From Diplocarpon mali (taxonomy: Eukaryota > Ascomycota > Leotiomycetes > Helotiales > Drepanopezizaceae), in assembly GCA_024741835.1 (NCBI GenBank), contig JAENRP010000087.1, positions 7,098 through 71,097 of the forward strand: DNA of 64,000 nt, written 5' to 3'. Positions within the stretch are counted from its first letter, which is position 1; each line of letters starts with the position of its first letter. The notes beneath the pieces were generated by a model, which worked only from the letters and a program-made list of their open reading frames with translations, ran no database searches and was not told the DNA's origin. This document shows, piece by piece, positions 57,990 to 64,000 of the stretch. The translations under genes were made by a program, and so were the position numbers.

Positions 57990-60121
57990 ATGGCAGGAAT
58001 GGATATGCGAACAGAGGAGCAGAGGACGGTGACCCCACCCGGAGCCTATCCGCCGCCTCAATCCAACTCGACCACGCCTCACGCCAACAGCATGTCGCCG
58101 TTCGGGAGCCCGACACCCAAGAGCGTCGCATTCCAGCTCCTCTTGCCCGACTCGTCGCAGTACCGTGCGCGACTCCCCATGAGGGTGCAGATCTTCCCTC
58201 ACGATACGACGGAGTCCATCGTGACAACCGTCAAGAACTTCTATGGTCTCTACGCGGGCCCCGGCGGTGCCAGGGGGGTCAGTTTCGAGGATGAGCTGCA
58301 TCACACCCTCATCGCCCGATACGAGAATCTTCGAGATGGGATGACCGTCATGGTGCGGGTGATGGAGGAGCCCGCATCAGGGGCTGGAGAGCCTCCATCC
58401 TACCACTCGGCCTCGCCAGCCGCCCCACCGGGATACTATCCTGGCGACGGGCCCCAGATGCCACCTCCCCAGCCCGCCCAGGTGCTCACCTACGGACAGC
58501 CCCTCTCCAGACCAACCTCGAGGACTTCGCGCAAGCGCAGCATCTCTCCCAATGGCCCCGGCCGTGGTCGGCGCAGCGGATCTGCCAGCACCAATCTTGC
58601 TCCCATGAAGAAGAGCCGGTCGCGATCGGGCTTCAAGAGCCGCGGATCGAGCGCGCATGGCAGCTTCGCCGATATCCACAGCGATGGCCTGACGGGGTAC
58701 AGCAGCGGTGATGGAGCGCCGGGCTCGGTCTCCAGCAAGAGTAAGAGTGAGCACATTGGGAATACCGAGATCAGCCTGGACAACATCGTCGAGGGCGGGA
58801 GACGCAAGCGGGCGAAGTTTGAGAGCTCAGTAAGTGACCACCGGCTCGTCGGGGACGACGGCGATCCCTCCGACCCACGGCTGATGCTCGATCGCTACAG
58901 GAACTGCCATTGTTTGCTCCGCCGCAGATGCCGGCCGCGACGTCGAACTCGTCGGTCTCGCCTGCTCGTCGCACGGAGCACCAACGATCGGGTTTCTCCT
59001 TCACCCACCCTTCAAACCACCCCTTCTCGCACCCGCAACCGCTGCAGTCGCCGCAGAGCTACGGCAGCGGATTCGGGCAGCCGGGGATGTACACCACGCC
59101 AGCCCCCGGCCGGCGCACGAGAGGGACGGGCTACCCGCCCAACCGTCACTCCGTGGGCAGCACGCCCGGCGGCCATAGCTCCGGCATCCTCCCCACGCCC
59201 GATCCCACCGTCGGGAGCTGTGTGTCGGAAGAGGACAAGGACGTGGCCCTCCAATTGATGAGGTTGGGCGAGATGTCCAACATGTCTCATGGGCGGACGT
59301 CGGCGTCGACGCTCGACGATACCTTCAGCGGGAAAGCGGACGCGGCTTCTTCGACGGGCGCCCCCAGCGACAGCGAGAGCGAGAGCGAGCCCGAGCTCCC
59401 CCCCCCTTGCCGCGCGAAGCGCGAGGCGAGCCCCATCCTACCCCCGGGGCACGTCAAGAAGCTCCGCCAGCACCTGGATGATATCCTGCCGAGTCAGGAC
59501 AGCACCGAGCCCAGCGGCGACGAGGTCGACGACGAAGATGGGCGCGACGCAACCTTCCGACCAGCGCTCCAGGACGACCCTCGGGACCCCGACGACCCGC
59601 TCAAGCCCTCCAAGTTCAAGCCCGCCCCCGTCGCCGCCAGGCCCCGTCCCAGCGCTTCCGGGGCCAAGGTCAAGCCCAAGCCCAAGACGTCACGCCCGGG
59701 CCAGGTCAGGTCGAGAAAGTCGATGAGTGCTCCGACCGGGACCGGGGCCAAGCCCATCTCCCCAACATCCCTCCCTCCCCCGTCGCGCAAGACCTCCAAC
59801 GCCTCGGCCCTCAATTTCCCGACGCCGCTGGGCGAGGATGAGGAGGACCTCTCGTCCAAACCGCGATGTCAGCGATGTCGCAAGAGCAAGAAGGGATGCG
59901 ACCGTCAGCGGCCTTGCCAGCGCTGCAAAGATGCCGGCCTGAGCGCCGACCAGTGCGTGAGCGAAGACGAGGGGAATGGCCGCAAGGGCCGGTACGGACG
60001 ACACATGGGAGTCCCCGTCAAGAAGGAGGATCCCCCGGGGGAGGTGGCCTCGCTACAGCCGCTGGCAGCGACCGCTGCCGGTCAGGTCAGCCCCGATAAG
60101 AGCAAGAAGCGGAAGCGGTAG
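57990..60121 (+). CDS. Zn2Cys6-type regulator with C-terminal zinc cluster
   Basis: Likely nuclear DNA-binding protein, 686 aa. Exons 57990-58829 and 58901-60121 join in phase over a 71-nt intron (GTAAGT..CTACAG). Residues 45-126 form a compact region (SVAFQLLLPDS, LPMRVQIFPHDTTESIVTTV, FEDELHHTLIARYENL, MTVMVRVME) with the strand-helix-strand rhythm of a ubiquitin-like/PB1 fold; this fold call is inference. A basic Ser/Arg-rich stretch with RKR and KKSRSR words may be a localisation signal. The middle is disordered. The zinc cluster C603, C606, C613, C619, C622, C632 (x2-x6-x5-x2-x9 spacing) sits near the C-terminus, which ends KSKKRKR. Most fungal cluster regulators have it at the N-terminus. 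The ATG at 57990 is chosen for its ACACAATGG context; an in-frame ATG at 57870 would add 40 low-complexity residues. Confidence 0.87.
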
Positions 60122-61401
60122 CTGGACGCGGCTGTGGGTCGCCCAATGCGTGGCGAGTCCTTGCTCGGCGCCCTCTCGCCTCGTCTCTCGCGCCTTGGGG
60201 GGTGGGGGTCGTCCGTTGGTCACCCACAAAAGTTCGCCTGCAACGCTTCTCTCCGCCATTCTCCCCCCCCTGGCGCGTCCGTCGAACCCGTACCGGCGTG
60301 ATCTCCGCTCGGTTGATACCTGGGGCTTTCCCTCTCTCTCTGTCCTGACTCTTTGATGCTGCTGAGCTAGGCTCTCTGTTCTCGTTCCTGTCTCGTTCCT
60401 CGTGCTTCCGCTGTGCGTGCGTGTCGGAATGACTTGTCGTTGTAATTGGTCTGAGGGACCGGGTGAAGGGTGTTTTTTTGTTCCTCGAGCTTGGCCCTTG
60501 GGTCGTTGGGCGATAGACACTCCTTATGATGGATGAACATACACGATTTTCCTTGCTGTGATTATCTCTGCGTCTGCTGTCTGCGCGCGCTTAGGTCTGC
60601 CCCGTCTTTCTACCCTCGTCTCCTTTTTGAGGTCATTTGCTGGTCATTGCTTGAGTGGGGGGGGGGCTGGGTGTGTGTTGTGCATCGCTCGTGAGGTGGG
60701 TGTGCTCTACAGATCGGTCTCGTCTAGGGCTGGGATGGCACGGAGGGTTTCGGTGGCTTGGCTGGCTGGATCGGGATGGTGGTTTGGCTGGTCTGACCGG
60801 GGATCGATAGATGACTGACCGGAGGGGGAGGGGAGGGCGGGGGAATGTATCGAGGCGGCATACCGGATCCCTGATTGTGAGGGAGACCGGACGACGATGT
60901 GGATGTGGACGCTGTACCCGTGGACACAACTACCTCTTTTCTCCCTCGCCATGTACATCATCGAGCAAGCAGGGATTCCGGGAAAGATAGAGAGGCAGGC
61001 GGCGGAGTGGGGGGGAGTTATCTGTTATCGTTCGTCTCCTGCAACCACCTCGAGTTGACGCCTTGTGCCTGTGTGTCGCTGCCCGGTGTCTCGAGATGCT
61101 TGATTGTTTTCGTGATCAGTGAGCATGTTTTTTCCCATGTCACGTGTACCCGGACCCGAAATATCGGTTACGAGAAATTGAGTGTCCGGTGCCGAGCGGC
61201 GCTTCCCGAGCGCAGCGGGGCGGCAGGCGCGGGGGACCGGTGGGGCGGCGGGACCGGGAGGGAGGGGCGCATGGAAGTGGGGACGGGGGATGGTGGCACG
61301 GCACGTGTCCGTCTTGCCGAGTGAGCGCGAAAGAGCGAGGCTGGTCTTGTTTGGGCTTTGGGCTCTGGTTCTGATCTCACTCGAGTCGGGAGAAGCACTT
61401 T
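60122..61401. other. 3' flank of the regulator gene, no gene seen
   Basis: GC- and G-rich spacer with short frames on both strands and no motif. Confidence 0.45.
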
Positions 61402-61655
61402 TCTGGATGGTGGTGGTTGGATGGTGGTAGTTGGATGGTGGTGGTTGGGAGTTGGGAGTTGGGAGTTGGATGTTGGGAGTTGGTGGTTGGTGGTTGGGAG
61501 TTGGGGGTGTAGGGTGGAGGGTGGAGGGTGTAGGGTGGAGGGTGTAGGGTGGAGGGTGGAGGGTGTAGGGTGGAGGGTGTAGAGTGTAGGGTGTAGGGTG
61601 GAGGGTGTAGGGTGTAGGGTGTAGGATGTAGGGTGTAGGGTGTAAGGTGTAGGGC
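61402..61655 (+). repeat. G-rich 7-bp minisatellite (GGGTGTA/GGGTGGA and GTTGGGA)
   Basis: Left part: GATGGTGGTAGTTG and GTTGGGA units (61402-61507). Right part: uninterrupted 7-bp units GGGTGTA or GGGTGGA (about 61508-61655). The plus strand has almost no C across the array. Confidence 0.93.
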
Positions 61656-62041
61656 GCGACGAGGCAACACGTGCCACGGAGGATTCCCTCTCTAGGAGGG
61701 AAGAGGGGGAAGGGGTTGTATGCTTGCTGTCCGCGGTATCGAGGTCATCATCCAGATGGTGCTGGCGACGCCGGAGCTGATGCCGAAGCGTGGGAAAGAC
61801 GGCACTTGGTCAGGGTGTCTCCTCTGATCTCCTTCTCCTCTCCATCCGAGCTCCCTCGCGAGCCTTCTTCTCCTCCCCCTGGTCCCCAGGGGCGTGGGGA
61901 GGACGGCAGCTTAGCACGCGTTGGCAGCTGTACAGCAGGAGTGGCTGGGTCGGTTGTGTCGGGTCGTCGAGTGGGAAAGAGTGCGTACTGCGCGGCTTAG
62001 TTGTGTGCTGCTGAAGGGGCAGAGCTTGGTTATAGGTGAAC
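61656..62041. other. Spacer between minisatellite and LTR, no gene seen
   Basis: GC-rich, with no coding support. Confidence 0.4.
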
Positions 62042-62215
62042 TGTTGGAGTATCGTGGGTAGAGGTCACGTGGAGGTCACATGCGAAGCCTTGGGATAGGC
62101 AGCGTTACTTTACTCTAGATCTCTCCCTCCTCTTGTGATCATCATCGACAACGAATACGACCAAGAACAGAACCGATCCTCTCCCTTGGAGCGTGCACAT
62201 CTTGTGAAGCCAACA
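62042..62215 (+). repeat. LTR, family C copy 3
   Basis: 174 bp with perfect 6-bp inverted ends TGTTGG..CCAACA. Shares AGGTCACGTGGAGG, GGCAGCGTTACTTTAC and CTAGATCTCTCCCTCCTCTTGTGA with the copies at 7434 and 30962. The best preserved of the three. The 5-bp flanks (TGAAC, GGTCC) do not match, so one side may have been altered or recombined. Confidence 0.85.
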
Positions 62216-62360
62216 GGTCCCTGCTCAGAAGGGGGGGGTTTTTTTCCGCCAAGGGAGAAGGGGGAGGTTGTCTGTTTGCTGTGCGAGGGCGTATTCACAG
62301 CTGACGCTGATGCGGATGCTGACGCGTTTACGAGTGAGAGATCCGCCGCTGGGGAAGGGT

Positions 62361-62402
62361 TGTTCTCTGCTCTGCTCTGCTCTACTCTACTCTACTCTGC
62401 GC
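62361..62402 (+). repeat. 5-bp repeat (CTCTG/CTCTA)n
   Basis: About eight CTCTG/CTCTA units. Confidence 0.85.
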
Positions 62403-62524
62403 TGCACACAAGGCTCGGGATTATCCGTAGATACTACGGTCCAGGATCTGGGAATAGGCTCCTACGGCGAGACCCTCACAGCAAAAGTGTTGGTTTCACA
62501 AGGTGTGCACACTGGAGTGAATCG

Positions 62525-62672
62525 ATTCAGGGTTTGGTTGTAGTTGTAGATGAAATTGATGATCTAGTCTGAGAGATTCAAGGTTTTGTTGTAGTTGTAG
62601 ATGAAATTGATGATCTAGTCTGAGAGATTCAGGGTTTGGTTGTAGTTGTAGATTGATGATCTAGTCTGAAAG
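62525..62672 (+). repeat. 51-bp tandem repeat, three copies
   Basis: Units start with ATTCAGGGTTTGGTTGTAGT at 62525, the variant ATTCAAGGTTTTGTTGTAGT at 62576, and again at 62627. The last unit lacks 5 bp (GAAAT). Confidence 0.93.
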
Positions 62673-64000
62673 GGAGAGAGAGAGAGATAAATACTCCAGG
62701 GCAGCCTATGCCAAGACTATTACGTGCCCACGTGACCTCGATCACCATATTCCTCCAAACCGGACTACCCGAGGCTGGGATGATCGGAGATGCCTGGCAG
62801 GAGAAACAGCTGGCGTCTGACGAACCAAGCCGGTGTTGCAGGGCACTCTCCGAGCCGGCAACGGTCTCCGCGGACGGTGGTATTTTCCGCCCCCGGTAGT
62901 CCTGCGTCGAAGATGCCGCCGCTCGGCTCATGGGATGCGTACGGGCGATTGCCATCTTGGACATCGTCCGGATGTCGATGACGACGTGGGGGGGGGGCTC
63001 GGTCGACGGCCGTCGGTGTATCTGTCGAAGTGTGTCTACTCGAGACATACGCGCGGGATGGATGTAGCCGCGAGAGGGGGTTGAAATGTATCGCGACTCG
63101 AACCCCACATCCATCCACATCACCCGGGAAGAAGAGCCGGCCCCACGGCCTCGCGGCGGACGGGCCTCGGGGCCGGGGACTGACGGCGAGCTCGGGGAGG
63201 CGGGGAAGGCGGGGCAGGCGGGGCACCGCCCCGCCCTGCGGTGATCCGAACCTTCGCCGGGCGCGTGATGCCGGACGACGGGGCGGAGCGAGCGAGGAAA
63301 CACGCGAGGGGACGGGCGACGGTGGTGCGACGCGGCCTGGCAGCGGACCCGAGGCTCGAGACGCGGCCCGCGGAACCAGCCGATCGGATCCGAGCCGGCC
63401 GGGCAAACGGCCAGATGTCGGGCCGGGGACCGACGGCCGTCGGCTCTCCCTCTCCGGCACGTCGGGCCGGCCGTGGCGATCGCTCCCCGCCCGGAGCCCG
63501 AGCCTCTGGATCCGCAAGTGGAGCCGAGGACCGGCGAAGGGGGGGGGGAAAAGGCCGAGAAAAAAAGAGGCAGAGGGGAAAAAAAGGTACAAAGGTGGAC
63601 GGGAACGAGGGGGTTCGCTGGTAGCGCAGATACGGTCGTGAAAGGGTGCCCTCGTGAGACGACTCCGGTCCTTGGGTGGCGCCCCGGCCGGGGAGAATCG
63701 AGTTGCGCCCAAGCAGCGGACGAGCCGGGAGCGATGCGCCTCGCCCAACCGCTTCCCGCCAGGACGAGCTGATGTGGCCATCCGGGCGCCGTACCGCCAG
63801 ACCACGGAGGCGGGGATCGCGAACTGTTGCTCGGCAGACGCGCGCGGGAACGGGACCTGCGACGGTGGGGGGAGAGAGGGGACGACTGGAGCGGCGTTTT
63901 TTCTCTCGGCATTCTGCCTCCTCTTCCCCGCACTCTCTTCTCCACCCCCGGATTTTTTCCTCCTCTCTCCCTCTCTTCCCCTCACGACTGCGATGGGTCA
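62673..64000. other. Very GC-rich end of window, no supported gene
   Basis: From about 62900 to 63800 the sequence is extremely GC-rich with long frames on both strands, as expected by composition alone. The last 100 bp becomes pyrimidine-rich and ends with an ATG in GACTGCGATGG context at 63993, which could be the start of a plus-strand gene beyond the window. Confidence 0.45.

Noticed and set aside
61402..61655. Internal telomere tract
   Set aside because: Units are 7 bp (GGGTGTA/GGGTGGA), not TTAGGG, and lie between normal gene-bearing segments.
62629..63985. Minus-strand frames of 406 and 438 codons at the window end
   Set aside because: They overlap each other and plus-strand frames in extremely GC-rich DNA where stops are rare. 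Translation is Arg/Pro/Ser/Gly low-complexity with no motif.

Overview
The window reads as nuclear DNA of a filamentous ascomycete (Pezizomycotina). The grounds are gene families: a B-type cyclin of NimE type, a fungalysin metalloprotease, an aspartate/glutamate carrier with an EF-hand half, and a Zn2Cys6 regulator. The genes also carry many short introns of about 45-150 nt with GT..AG ends and CTAAC-like branch sites, and a tRNA-Pro is split by a short intron. I cannot name the genus. Composition is strongly two-sided: GC-rich gene islands with long homopolymers (two N gaps, one beside a poly-C run) alternate with AT-rich, gene-poor blocks full of decayed coding scraps and solo LTRs, as expected where repeat-induced point mutation (RIP) has acted.

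Layout. 0-5 kb: a glutathione S-transferase and a CorA-type magnesium transporter, both on the minus strand. 5-8 kb: spacer with tRNA-Pro(UGG) and a solo LTR with a clean target duplication. 8-18 kb: a GPI-anchored-type wall protein, a DUF2235 lipase-like hydrolase and a large DEAH-box RNA helicase (UBA + RWD + helicase), all on the plus strand. 18-28 kb: mostly non-coding and rich in tandem arrays, with two probable small secreted proteins on the minus strand. 28-30 kb: an M36 fungalysin. 30.8-32.7 kb: an AT-rich block with a decayed LTR. 33-37.5 kb: a FAD monooxygenase and RNA polymerase III subunit RPC4/Rpc53, both on the minus strand. 37.5-45 kb: the main AT-rich block, with at least three decayed genes and four solo LTRs. 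45-54 kb: the mitochondrial aspartate/glutamate carrier and cyclin B, both on the minus strand. 58-60 kb: a transcription-factor-like protein with a C-terminal Zn2Cys6 cluster. 60-64 kb: G-rich minisatellites, another LTR and a very GC-rich end.

There is no gene cluster with a shared pathway. The core genes (helicase, Pol III subunit, carrier, cyclin, CorA) are housekeeping. The secreted and detoxifying genes (fungalysin, wall protein, GST, monooxygenase, small secreted proteins) sit close to the repeat-rich blocks.

The most striking structure is a set of three unrelated families of short solo LTRs. Six of the eight copies found are bracketed by perfect 5-bp target-site duplications, each different. 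One of them sits inside an open reading frame that becomes continuous again when the LTR and one copy of its duplication are skipped.
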